Part shown: one piece after another, positions 1 through 11,016 of the stretch
Layout of the letters: each line of letters begins with the position of its first letter
Numbering within the stretch: the stretch's first letter is position 1
From: Oceanibaculum indicum P24
GTDB taxonomy: Bacteria; Pseudomonadota; Alphaproteobacteria; Oceanibaculales; Oceanibaculaceae
Length of the DNA: 63,556 nt
Reading direction: 5' to 3'
Assembly (NCBI RefSeq): GCF_000299935.1
Contig: NZ_AMRL01000022.1
Coordinates: forward strand, 1 to 63,556
Position numbers and translations under genes: made by a program
The notes under the pieces: generated by a model
What the model was told of the DNA's origin: nothing
Databases searched by the model: none
The model's input: the letters and a program-made list of their open reading frames with translations, nothing else

Positions 1-1674
1 GGCGCGCTGCGCCCCGTGCTGCTGCCCCCCGCATTGCCGCCGGAACAGCCCGACCCGGACCGCAAGCGGGCCGACCTCGCCCCCGATCAGGCGACTGTGG
101 CAGAAGCGCTGGCCAGCGGCATCGGGCAGGGCTACCGCGCGACGCTGCTGGACGGGGTCACCGGCTCCGGCAAGACGGAGGTCTATTTCGAAGCCATCGC
201 CGCCGCGCTGAAGCAAGGCCATCAGGTGATGGTACTGCTGCCGGAAATCGCGCTGACGCCGCACTGGCTGGAACGGTTCGAGGCGCGCTTCGGCTGTCGC
301 CCGACCGAATGGCATTCGGAACTGACGCAGGCGCAGCGCCGCGACAATTGGCGCGCCATCGCCGAAGGCAAGGCCAGCATCGTGGTCGGCGCGCGGTCCG
401 CCCTGTTCCTGCCCTTCCCGGCGCTAGGGCTGATCGTGGTGGATGAGGAACACGAAAGCGCCTTCAAGCAGGAGGAAGGCGTCACCTACCACGCCCGTGA
501 CATGGCGGTGGTGCGCGCCTATCTGGCGAAGATCCCCATCGTGCTGGTCTCCGCCACGCCCTCGCTGGAAACCATGGCGAATGTGGAGAGCGGCCGCTAT
601 CAGCGGGTCAGCCTGCCCGACCGCTTCGCCGGTGCCGCCCTGCCAATGATCCAGGCCATCGACATGCGGGCCAGCAAGCCGCCGCCGGGCCGCTGGCTGT
701 CGCCGCCGCTGGTCGAGGCGCTGCGCGGCACGCTGGAGGCCGGTGAGCAGGCACTCTTGTTCCTGAATCGACGCGGCTATGCCCCGCTGACGCTATGCGG
801 TGCCTGTGGCCATCGCCTGGCCTGCCCGAACTGTACCGCCTGGCTGGTCGAGCACCGGCTGGCCGGGCGGCTGCAATGCCACCAGTGCGGCCATACCGAA
901 AAGCTGCCGGACCATTGCCCGGCCTGCGACAGCGAGGAAGGCTTCAAGGCGGTCGGCCCTGGTGTAGAGCGTATCGCCGAGGAAGTGCTGCACCTGTTCC
1001 CCGAGGCGCGCTTCGCGCTGATCGCCAGCGACACGCTGGGCGGGCCGGCGGCGGTCGCGGAGATGCTGCGCAGCGTGCGCGACCGAGAGGTCGATATCCT
1101 GATCGGCACGCAGATGGTCGCCAAGGGTCATCACTTCCCGATGCTGACGCTGGTCGGCGTGGTCGATGCCGATCTCGGCCTGGTCGGCGGCGATCTGCGC
1201 GCGGCGGAGCGCACCTACCAGCTGCTGCATCAGGTCGCCGGGCGCGCCGGCCGTGCCGAGCATCCGGGCCGTGTGCTGCTGCAGACCTACGAACCGGGTC
1301 ACAAGGTCATCCAGGCGCTGGTCGAGGGCGACCGCGACCGTTTCCTGGAAGCCGAGGCGGATGACCGGCGGCGCGCCGGCATGCCGCCCTATGGCCGGCT
1401 GGCCGCCCTCATCGTCTCCGGTGCCGACCGCAATCAGGTGGAGGCCACGGCCCTGCGGCTTGGTCGCGCGGCACCCCGGCAGGAGAGTATCCGCGTGCTG
1501 GGCCCGGCCCCCGCCCCCTTTTCCGTGCTGCGCGGGCGGCATCGCTTCCGGCTGCTGCTGCAGGCCCCGCGCGGGGTGAATGTGCAGGCGGTACTGCGGT
1601 ACTGGCTGGCGCAGGTGCAGATACCGCATGCTGTGCGTGTTTCGGTGGATATCGACCCTTACAATTTCCTCTGA
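1..1674 (+). CDS. priA: PriA primosomal helicase, 3' part
   Basis: Replication-restart helicase PriA, cut at its 5' end by the window edge; the frame is open from base 1. Visible are the Walker A stretch [12 protein letters not shown], the DEEH box, the helicase motif VSATPS, and eight cysteines in four CxxC-like pairs that form the two zinc sites of PriA between the helicase lobes. [13 protein letters not shown] and the QVAGRAGRA motif follow. The C-terminal part is full length and the stop is a TGA. The protein reloads the DnaB helicase at stalled forks in the cytoplasm. It lies just upstream of the F1 ATP synthase operon, a neighbourhood often seen in alphaproteobacteria, but about 260 bases separate them, so co-transcription is uncertain. 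Confidence 0.97.
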   Translation, partial: GALRPVLLPPALPPEQPDPDRKRADLAPDQATVAEALASGIGQGYRATLLDGVTGSGKTEVYFEAIAAALKQGHQVMVLLPEIALTPHWLERFEARFGCRPTEWHSELTQAQRRDNWRAIAEGKASIVVGARSALFLPFPALGLIVVDEEHESAFKQEEGVTYHARDMAVVRAYLAKIPIVLVSATPSLETMANVESGRYQRVSLPDRFAGAALPMIQAIDMRASKPPPGRWLSPPLVEALRGTLEAGEQALLFLNRRGYAPLTLCGACGHRLACPNCTAWLVEHRLAGRLQCHQCGHTEKLPDHCPACDSEEGFKAVGPGVERIAEEVLHLFPEARFALIASDTLGGPAAVAEMLRSVRDREVDILIGTQMVAKGHHFPMLTLVGVVDADLGLVGGDLRAAERTYQLLHQVAGRAGRAEHPGRVLLQTYEPGHKVIQALVEGDRDRFLEAEADDRRRAGMPPYGRLAALIVSGADRNQVEATALRLGRAAPRQESIRVLGPAPAPFSVLRGRHRFRLLLQAPRGVNVQAVLRYWLAQVQIPHAVRVSVDIDPYNFL

Positions 1675-1937
1675 TCCGGGCTTATGCCAAGGGCGCGCGC
1701 GCCCCGCCTCCCAATAGGCCTTCCAACGGGCTTTCCGGCTGCCCGAAAATGATTGTCGAAATGCGCGTGATTAGTGCCCCGCTACGGCTTGCACACCCCA
1801 TACGACTATGTTAGACAACGCCCGGCCTTGGGGGGAGGGTTGCCTTCCAACAGGGTTAGGTATTGCTTCCGCCCCTTGACTTTCCTTGACATTGGGCGGT
1901 GCGCGACACTCAGAGACTTAGGTCATCCTCATCAGAA
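1675..1937. promoter_or_regulatory. priA-atpH intergenic region with candidate F1 operon promoter
   Basis: Non-coding gap of about 260 bases. A perfect 14-bp self-complementary GGGCGCGCGCGCCC sits at 1691-1704. A TTGACA hexamer stands at 1886-1891, preceded by another CTTGAC at 1875-1880, the usual alphaproteobacterial -35 form, but no good -10 hexamer follows at 16-18 bases. A second weak possibility is TTGCAC (1789-1794) with TTAGAC 16 bases later. The promoter of the atp operon is expected here; which box is used cannot be told from sequence. Confidence 0.3.
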
Positions 1938-2512
1938 GTGGGAGCTTCCCAGTTGGCGAAAGGGATGCAAGGCCTGTCAGCGATCGCCCAGCGTTATGCA
2001 ACGGCGCTCTACGAGCTGGCGGAAACCGAAAAGACGCTCGACGACGTTGCCGCCGATCTGCGCGATCTGCGGCAAATGCTGGTCGACTCCGAGGATCTGG
2101 CGCGGCTCACCCGCTCGCCGATCCTGTCGCGCGACGAGCAGTCGAAGGCCATCGCGGCCATTCTCGACAAGGCCGGCGCGAAGCCGCTGACCAAGAAATT
2201 CGTGGGCACGCTGGCGATGAACCGCCGGCTGTTCGCCCTCCCCGGCATCATCGATGCCTTCCTGAGCGAGCTTGCCCGGCGGCGCGGTGAAGTCACGGCG
2301 GAGATTTCCTCCGCCAAGGCGCTCACCAAGACCCAGGAAAAGGCGCTCACGGACGCATTGAAAAAGGCGATCGGTTCCACCGTCGCCATCGAAACGAAGG
2401 TCGAGCCTGCCCTGATCGGCGGGCTGATCGTCAAGGTTGGATCACGCATGATCGATAGTTCGCTGCGCACCAAGCTGCAGCGGCTGCAGCTCGCGATGAA
2501 AGGGACTGCTTG

Positions 2513-2513
<1 letters not shown>
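1938..2513 (+). CDS. atpH: F1 ATP synthase subunit delta
   Basis: Delta (OSCP) subunit of the F1 sector, which joins the top of F1 to the peripheral stalk. The hallmark [11 protein letters not shown] stretch is near the N-terminus and the C-terminal [20 protein letters not shown] box is present. The start is uncertain. GTG at 1938 gives the usual ten or so residues before the RYA motif and is used here; ATG at 1965 would start only seven residues before RYAT and has its purines directly against the start codon; TTG at 1953 is also in frame. The TGA stop (2511-2513) shares its last base with the ATG of atpA, so the two are translationally coupled. First gene of atpHAGDC. Confidence 0.93.
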
Positions 2514-4042
<1,529 letters not shown>

Positions 4043-4080
4043 TCGCCTAGCGGACCCGGCAGCAACCAAGGCGAAAGCGG

Positions 4081-4968
4081 ATGCCCAGCCTCAAAGACCT
4101 AAGAAATCGGATCAAGAGCGTCCAATCGACGCGCAAGATCACCTCGGCGATGAAGATGGTCGCCGCCGCGAAGCTGCGTCGCGCGCAGGAGCAGGCCGAA
4201 GCCGCCCGCCCCTACGCCGAGCGCATGGAGCGGATGCTGGCCTCGGTCGCCGGCCGGCTGCAGGGCGCCACCGGCGCCCCCAAGCTGGTTTCCGGCACCG
4301 GTAAGGACGATGTACACCTGGTCGTCGTCGCCACCGCGGATCGCGGCCTGTGCGGCGGCTTCAACACCAACATCGTGCGCGCCGCGCGGAACCATATCCG
4401 CAAACTGCTTGCCGACGGCAAGACGGTGAAGATCCTGTGCGTCGGCCGCAAGGGCCGCGACGTGCTGCGCCGCGAGTACCGCGACAAGATCGTCGATATG
4501 ATCAGCTTCGCGGGCCAGAAGCGTCTCTCCTTCGCGGACGCCAACGGCATCGCCGTGCGCCTGCTGGAGATGTTCGAGGCCGGCGAGTTCGACGTGGCGA
4601 CGATCTTCTACGCGCGCTTCAGGTCGGCGATTGCGCAGATTCCGACCGGTCAGCAGATCATCCCGGTGGCGCTGCCCGCCAAGGAAGAGACGCAGGAAGC
4701 CTCCGGCTCCCAGGCGCTCTATGAATATGAGCCCGACGAGGAGCAGATTCTGGCGGCGCTGCTGCCGCGCAACCTCGCGGTGCAGATCTACAAGACGCTG
4801 CTTGAGAACGCCGCCGGCGAACAGGGTGCCCGCATGTCCGCGATGGACAGCGCCACCCGCAATGCCGGCGACATGATCAACAAGCTGTCCTTGACGTATA
4901 ACCGCCAGCGCCAGGCGAACATCACCAAGGAGCTGATCGAGATCATCTCCGGCGCGGAAGCGCTGTAA
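4081..4968 (+). CDS. atpG: F1 ATP synthase subunit gamma
   Basis: Central rotor shaft of F1, 295 residues. The N-terminal coiled coil starts with the family signature [20 protein letters not shown], the middle holds the DRGLCGGFN loop, and the C-terminal helix contains the conserved [12 protein letters not shown] motif followed by [28 protein letters not shown] stretch precedes the ATG. It lies 38 bases after atpA and 42 bases before atpD in the same operon. An insertion of about ten residues between the two helices ([13 protein letters not shown]) is of the length common in alphaproteobacterial gamma subunits. Confidence 0.98.
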   Translation: MPSLKDLRNRIKSVQSTRKITSAMKMVAAAKLRRAQEQAEAARPYAERMERMLASVAGRLQGATGAPKLVSGTGKDDVHLVVVATADRGLCGGFNTNIVRAARNHIRKLLADGKTVKILCVGRKGRDVLRREYRDKIVDMISFAGQKRLSFADANGIAVRLLEMFEAGEFDVATIFYARFRSAIAQIPTGQQIIPVALPAKEETQEASGSQALYEYEPDEEQILAALLPRNLAVQIYKTLLENAAGEQGARMSAMDSATRNAGDMINKLSLTYNRQRQANITKELIEIISGAEAL

Positions 4969-5007
4969 CGTACCGGCGCGACAAAACGGATCGAAAGAGT
5001 GGAGTAG

Positions 5008-6438
<1,431 letters not shown>

Positions 6439-6491
6439 CGGCCACCCCCCGCTTTCCTGAATCGCACCCGCTGACGGGAGAAGGCTGACAA

Positions 6492-6902
6492 ATGGCCGAA
6501 ACCACGAACTTCGAGCTGGTCTCGCCGGAAAAGCTGCTGGTTTCGCAGCCGGTGGAGATGGTTGTGGTGCCGGGCGCCGAGGGGTATTTCGGTGTCCTGC
6601 CGCGCCATGCCCCCTTCATCTCGACCCTGATTCCCGGCGTCATCCAGATTTATGAGGGTGGCCAGGTGAAGGAACGCATCTTCGTCGCCGGCGGCTTCGC
6701 CGAGGTGACGGAGGATCGCTGCACGGTTCTGGCCGAGGTGGCGATGCCGATGGGCGAGATCGACCGTGCCGCCGTCGAGCAGACCCTGAAGAACCTCGCC
6801 GAGGACCTTCAGGAGGCCAAGAGCGACGCCGAGAAGGCCGCCGTGCAGGACAAGATCGCGGTGGAACAGGCCAAGCTGCGTGCCCTGGATACCGGGAGCT
6901 GA
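6492..6902 (+). CDS. atpC: F1 ATP synthase subunit epsilon
   Basis: Epsilon subunit, 136 residues, last gene of the F1 operon. The N-terminal beta sandwich carries the family pattern FELVSPEKLLVSQPVEMVVVPG and FGVLPRHAPFI, and the C-terminal helical hairpin, which can inhibit ATP hydrolysis, follows. A good GGAGAAGG precedes the ATG by several bases. A strong hairpin terminator begins 32 bases after the stop, so the operon most likely ends here. Confidence 0.97.
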   Translation: MAETTNFELVSPEKLLVSQPVEMVVVPGAEGYFGVLPRHAPFISTLIPGVIQIYEGGQVKERIFVAGGFAEVTEDRCTVLAEVAMPMGEIDRAAVEQTLKNLAEDLQEAKSDAEKAAVQDKIAVEQAKLRALDTGS

Positions 6903-6934
6903 TCCAGCTTCGGCCTGCGCCGGAAGACAATCAG

Positions 6935-6965
6935 GCGGGACCCTTTCGGGTCCCGCTTTTTTTTG
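6935..6965 (+). terminator. Rho-independent terminator of atpHAGDC
   Basis: Perfect 9-bp stem GCGGGACCC / GGGTCCCGC with a TTTC loop, then eight T residues. It is the clearest intrinsic terminator in the window and stands directly behind atpC. Confidence 0.93.
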
Positions 6966-6992
6966 TCCCCTGCGGCAGGCTGTCACGGAACA

Positions 6993-7022
6993 TTGCCAGC
7001 CCCTGCAACATTTACGTAATAT
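6993..7022 (+). promoter_or_regulatory. Candidate promoter of the ferritin-like gene
   Basis: TTGCCA at 6993-6998 and TAATAT at 7017-7022 are separated by 18 bases, in the gap after the atp terminator. It would give a leader of about 130 bases before the ATG at 7159. Seen by eye only. Confidence 0.4.
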
Positions 7023-7158
7023 GGCGGTAATTTCGCGCTACCCCTTTGATCTTGTTCCCAGCTTCCTTAAATAGGAGGCACCGATACGGTGGGATGCACG
7101 CCACGAAGAAGGGGGAGCGTCTGATTTCGTCTCGAACGGGAAAGGACGCGGCAAGCCG

Positions 7159-7983
7159 ATGAAGCATTGGAGCCTGGACGATATCGACTGGGGCCGTTTC
7201 GAGCCCGGCAAGATCGATTCGGAAATCGTGCCGGTCGTGAAGGCGGCCAGCATGGTCGAGTTCAATGGCGGGGTTTACGCCGACTATCTGTGCAACGTGT
7301 TCCACGATGACCCGGCCTTCCAGGAAGCCGCACGCAACTGGGCGGTCGAGGAGGTCCAGCATGGCGAAGCCCTGCGCCGCTGGGCGGAGATGGCTGACCC
7401 TTCCTTCGATTTCGATGCCGCCTTCAAGCGCTTCGCCGACACCATCACCCTGCCGATGGATATCGACCGCTCGGTGCGCGGCTCGCTGTCGGGTGAGCTA
7501 GTGGCCCGTTGCGTGGTCGAGATCGGGACCAGCTCCTATTACAGCGCGCTGGCCGAATCGACCGACGAGCCGGTGCTGAAGGAAATCTGCCAGCGCATCG
7601 CCGCCGACGAGCTGCGCCATTACAAGCTGTTCTACCAGCATCTGAAGCGCTACCAGGACATCGAAAAGCTGGGTGTGCTGAAGCGGCTGCGGGTGGCGCT
7701 GGGCCGCGTCGCCGAGAGCGAGGATGACGAGCTGGCCTTCGCCTATTACGCCGCCAACGACAATGGCCAGGGCGGTCCCTATGACCGCGATTTTTGCTGC
7801 CAGGCCTATCAGCAGCGTGCGCTGCGCTTCTACCGGCCGCAGCATGTGGAGCGCGGCATGGCGATGCTGTTCAAGGCCATCGGGCTGAAGCCGCATGGCA
7901 TGCTGAACCGCGTGGTGAACCGCATCGCCTGGTGGCTGCTGACCCGCAAGGCCGGCCGCATGGAAGCCGCCCGCGCAGCCTGA
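7159..7983 (+). CDS. Ferritin-like diiron protein
   Basis: Four-helix ferritin-like protein, 274 residues. The likely dimetal ligands can be placed: Glu34 on helix 1, the ExxH of EEVQHGE (Glu65, His68), Glu121 (or Glu113) on helix 3, and the ExxH of DELRHYKLF (Glu151, His154). This is the rubrerythrin / acyl-ACP desaturase pattern. No rubredoxin cysteines follow; the only extension is a basic C-terminal segment (residues about 240-270) with a hydrophobic WWLL stretch that might touch the membrane. A function in iron or peroxide handling or in a diiron oxidation is possible, but the substrate cannot be read from sequence. GGGAAAGGA precedes the ATG. Confidence 0.75.
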   Translation: MKHWSLDDIDWGRFEPGKIDSEIVPVVKAASMVEFNGGVYADYLCNVFHDDPAFQEAARNWAVEEVQHGEALRRWAEMADPSFDFDAAFKRFADTITLPMDIDRSVRGSLSGELVARCVVEIGTSSYYSALAESTDEPVLKEICQRIAADELRHYKLFYQHLKRYQDIEKLGVLKRLRVALGRVAESEDDELAFAYYAANDNGQGGPYDRDFCCQAYQQRALRFYRPQHVERGMAMLFKAIGLKPHGMLNRVVNRIAWWLLTRKAGRMEAARAA

Positions 7984-8111
7984 TCACCCCGGCCTGAATA
8001 TCCCCGGCATATCAGCCCCGCCGCATACGCCTCTGGAGCATTCGCCGTTCAGGCGGCATGCTGATCCCTCAAGCGGCATCCAGCCGCCGGATAACAGGAA
8101 CGGGGATAAAG

Positions 8112-8576
8112 ATGCCGGAGATCAAGACGCAGTTCCTCATGGACATGCACCTGCAGGTCGAAATGCCGATGACGCTGCTGGGCGACACGCAATATGGCGA
8201 GCGCCGCATCGCCAAGGTGCTAGGCGGCACCTTCGAGGGGCCGCGCCTCAAGGGCAAAGTGCATCCGGGTGGGGGCGACTGGATTCTGAACCGCATCGAC
8301 GGGGTGACCCAGCTCGACGTCCGCCTGACCATGGAAACCCATGACGGCGCGCTGATCTACATGATCTATCGCGGCCTGCGGCACGGCCCAGCCGACGTGA
8401 TGGCGAAGCTGAATGCCGGCCAGCCGGTCGATCCCAGCCTGATCTATTTCCGCACCACGCCCTATTTCGAGACCGCCAAGGACGGCCCCTATGCCTGGCT
8501 GAACAAGTCCTGCTTCGTCTCGCTCGGCCGCCGCGAGCCGACCGGCCCGATCTACCAGGTCTTCGAGGTGCTGTAG
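8112..8576 (+). CDS. DUF3237 family protein
   Basis: Small cytoplasmic protein of 154 residues that matches the DUF3237 (UPF0311) family. Typical are the GDTQYGERRIAKVLGGTFEG start, the GGGDWILNRIDGVTQLDVR middle and the YFRTTPYFETA / YAWLNK end. The family folds as a small beta barrel and has no settled function. ATG 8112 is chosen because AGGAACGGGG lies just upstream; an in-frame ATG at 8058 lacks a ribosome site and adds 18 unconserved residues. No signal peptide or membrane segment is visible. Confidence 0.85.
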   Translation: MPEIKTQFLMDMHLQVEMPMTLLGDTQYGERRIAKVLGGTFEGPRLKGKVHPGGGDWILNRIDGVTQLDVRLTMETHDGALIYMIYRGLRHGPADVMAKLNAGQPVDPSLIYFRTTPYFETAKDGPYAWLNKSCFVSLGRREPTGPIYQVFEVL

Positions 8577-8588
8577 GTTTCTTCTCTT

Positions 8589-8686
8589 GTCACCCCCGGG
8601 CTTGACCCGGGGGTCCAGGGGCCACCTACTGAAACGGTCCAGGCAGGGCACCGCCCCTGGATTGCCGGGTCAAGCCCGGCAATGAC
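8589..8686. repeat. Intergenic palindromic repeat, family 1, copy A
   Basis: Two facing hairpins. The left one is CCCCCGGG-CTTGA-CCCGGGGG and the right one TTGCCGGG-TCAAG-CCCGGCAA. Outer arms CCAGGGG / CCCCTGG and the ends GTCA / TGAC are mutually complementary. A close copy lies at 24661-24758 and diverged copies at 24430-24534 and 28596-28712. It stands between two convergent genes and may also act as a transcription barrier. Confidence 0.85.
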
Positions 8687-8698
8687 AATCAAAAGCCC

Positions 8699-9877
8699 CT
8701 ACCGCCGGGGCAGGCCGAGCACCTGCTGGGCGATGATCGTGCGCTGGATTTCGTTGGTACCGCCATAGATCGTCGGCGGGCGCGCCTTGTAGAAACTGGC
8801 CAGCACGTCGATTTCGCTGTTGCCGATGCCGACCTCGCCATTGATCGCGGCGAACGGACCGGCGGTCTCCACCACCAGGTCGGCGATGCGCTGGAAGGTC
8901 TCGCTGGCCCAGATTTTCAGGTAGGAGACGTCCTGCCCCAGCTGCTCACCGCGCACGACGATGCCGGTGAAGTGGTTATAGGCGTCGGTCAGGTGCGCGA
9001 CATCCAGCTTCAGGGCGACATATTTCTCGCGGAACACCGGATCGTCCCATACGCCCTGCGCCTGCGCCACGCGCTCCAGCACGGTCAGGCCGTATTCCGG
9101 CATCTTCGGGCTGCCGATATGGATGCGCTCGAAGCCCAGCAGCGACTTGGCGACGGTCCAGCCCTTGTTCAGCTCGCCCACCAGATTGCTGACCGGCGTG
9201 TGCGCCTCGTCGAGGAAAACCTCGCAGAATTCCTCATGCCCGGCGATGTCGCGGATCGGCCGCACGGTCACGCCTTTCTGCGCCATGTCCAGCAGCATGA
9301 AGCTGATGCCTTCCTGCTTCTTGGCGTCCGGGTCGGTGCGCACCAGCACGAACATGTGCGTGGCGTCCTGTGCCAGCGTGGTCCAGATCTTCTGGCCGGT
9401 GATGACGTACTCGTCGCCATCACGCACCGCCTTCGTCTTCAGGCTGGCAAGGTCGGAACCGCTGCCCGGCTCGGAATAGCCCTGACACCAGATCGCCTTG
9501 CAGGCCAGCACATCGGGCAGGTACTTCCGGCGCTGCTCCTCGGTGCCCCATTTCATCAGCACCGGGCCCAGCATAAGCGTGCCGTGATCCTGATAGCGCG
9601 CGATGCCCCAGCGCTCCGCCTCCTCCTGGAAGATCAGCAGCTTCTGCACCGACAGGCCCATGCCGCCATAGTCAGCCGGCCAGTTCGGCGCGATCCAGCC
9701 CTTCTCCGCCATGCGCAGGTACCAGCTGCCATTCTCCGACCAGCGCAGCCGGCGTGGCGGATAGCGCAGATGCGCGGGGTAATGGGTCTCGAATTCGGTG
9801 CGCACGATGCTGCGGAAGTCCTCGTCGGACAGCGCGTTCCAGTCCTGCTGCTGCGGGACGCCATACCGGAAGCTCAT
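8699..9877 (-). CDS. Acyl-CoA dehydrogenase, catalytic-type subunit
   Basis: FAD-dependent acyl-CoA dehydrogenase, 392 residues. The FAD/substrate loop SEPGSGSDLASL starts at 135, GQKIWTT is at 161-167, and the C-terminal FAD-binding motif IYGGTNEIQRTI is intact. The medium-chain-type catalytic Glu position after Tyr is Gly (YGGT), but Glu250 in GFERIHIG aligns with the helix-G catalytic Glu of isovaleryl- and long-chain-type enzymes. AAGGAG stands seven bases upstream of ATG 9877. Last gene of the minus-strand operon, two bases behind the stop of a second, degenerate dehydrogenase, which suggests the two form one enzyme. Dehydrogenates an acyl-CoA at C2-C3 and passes electrons to ETF. Confidence 0.93.
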   Translation of the reverse strand: MSFRYGVPQQQDWNALSDEDFRSIVRTEFETHYPAHLRYPPRRLRWSENGSWYLRMAEKGWIAPNWPADYGGMGLSVQKLLIFQEEAERWGIARYQDHGTLMLGPVLMKWGTEEQRRKYLPDVLACKAIWCQGYSEPGSGSDLASLKTKAVRDGDEYVITGQKIWTTLAQDATHMFVLVRTDPDAKKQEGISFMLLDMAQKGVTVRPIRDIAGHEEFCEVFLDEAHTPVSNLVGELNKGWTVAKSLLGFERIHIGSPKMPEYGLTVLERVAQAQGVWDDPVFREKYVALKLDVAHLTDAYNHFTGIVVRGEQLGQDVSYLKIWASETFQRIADLVVETAGPFAAINGEVGIGNSEIDVLASFYKARPPTIYGGTNEIQRTIIAQQVLGLPRR

Positions 9878-9879
9878 GG

Positions 9880-11016
9880 TCAGGCTCCTTCGCTTAAGTA
9901 GCCGAAGCGGTTGCGGTGCCAAGCGGCATTGCCCAGCGTGGCCGCCAGCCGCACCGTGCGGTTCATATAGAGGCCGAGGTCATATTCGTCGGTGAAGCCG
10001 ATGGCGCCATGCAGCTGGATCGCCTGGGTGCCGATCAGCATGGCCGCCTGCGCCGCCCGCGCCTTGGCGCTGGAGGCGGCCAGCGACAGTGCCTTGCCGG
10101 TAGCACCCTGCTCCGCCTTCTGCACGGCGGCGTCGGTGGCGTGGCGCGCCAGCTCCTGCTGGATGAACAGATCAACGGATCGATGCTGCAACGCCTGGAA
10201 GCTGCCGATGGCGGCGCCGAACTGCTGGCGGGTCTTCAGATACTCCAGTGTCATCTCCAGCGAGCGCTGCATCAGGCCACACAGCTCCGCGCACTGCGCG
10301 ATGACGGCAAGGTCCAGCGCCTGCCGCAGCGCCGTGCGCGCGGCTTCGCCGGACAGCAGCACCGCATCCGCCGGCACCTTCACCTCCGACAGGCTGAGCC
10401 TGGCACTGGCCACGCCATCCGGCCCCGGCTCCAGCGTGCGGCCGGCGGCGGCCTTCGCAGCCTCGACCAGCACCAGCATGGGGCCGCTCTCCGCCTTCGC
10501 CAGCACCAGATAGGCATCCGCGAGCGCCGGCGTGACGAAGCGGCACTGGCCGGACAGCACGACATCCCCGCCCTGCATCCGGGCGGTGACGTCCGCCTGT
10601 TCCGGATCGAGGGAGCCGCCGGCCGGCTGCCAGGCCAGGGAGACCAGATGGTCACCTGACAGCACGGCCGGCATCAGACCCTGCTTCTGGGCCTGATTGG
10701 AGGATTGCGAGAGCAGATACGGCGTCAGCAACCCGGCCATCACATAGGGCTCCGGCGCGCAGGCCGCGCCCAGCCGTTCCGCCACGGCGGCAGCAGCCGC
10801 CATGCCGAGGCCGAGGCCGCCCTGCTCCTCCGGCACCAGGATGGAGAGCCAGCCCTGCTCGCCCATGGCACGCCAGAGGGTACGGTCGAAATCCGGCTCC
10901 GCACCTCGAAGGCTGCGGATGCGCTTGCCGTCGAACGGCACTGTTCCGCTGACGGAATCGCGCAGCAGGCTGATCGTCTCGCTGTTGTCGCTGGTCATCT
11001 GGGTCACCGCATTCAT
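9880..11016 (-). CDS. Acyl-CoA dehydrogenase homologue, non-catalytic-type subunit
   Basis: Acyl-CoA dehydrogenase fold, 378 residues, but with key motifs eroded. The FAD loop SEPGSGSD of its neighbour is here SLAWQPAGGS (126-135). The helix-G segment reads QALDLAVIAQCAE (232-244) with no Glu at the catalytic place. The C-terminus has LHGAIGFTDEYDLGLY instead of YGGTNEIQ. Such partners are known from steroid-degrading actinobacteria, where two unlike ACAD chains form an alpha2beta2 enzyme with half the active sites. ATG 11016 overlaps the upstream stop by four bases (ATGA), and its stop lies two bases from the next start, so all three ACAD genes are tightly coupled. Confidence 0.9.
   Translation of the reverse strand: MNAVTQMTSDNSETISLLRDSVSGTVPFDGKRIRSLRGAEPDFDRTLWRAMGEQGWLSILVPEEQGGLGLGMAAAAAVAERLGAACAPEPYVMAGLLTPYLLSQSSNQAQKQGLMPAVLSGDHLVSLAWQPAGGSLDPEQADVTARMQGGDVVLSGQCRFVTPALADAYLVLAKAESGPMLVLVEAAKAAAGRTLEPGPDGVASARLSLSEVKVPADAVLLSGEAARTALRQALDLAVIAQCAELCGLMQRSLEMTLEYLKTRQQFGAAIGSFQALQHRSVDLFIQQELARHATDAAVQKAEQGATGKALSLAASSAKARAAQAAMLIGTQAIQLHGAIGFTDEYDLGLYMNRTVRLAATLGNAAWHRNRFGYLSEGA

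Noticed and set aside
1691-1704. GGGCGCGCGCGCCC palindrome after priA as a terminator
   Set aside because: It has no loop and no T run; alternating GC of this kind is common in such DNA.
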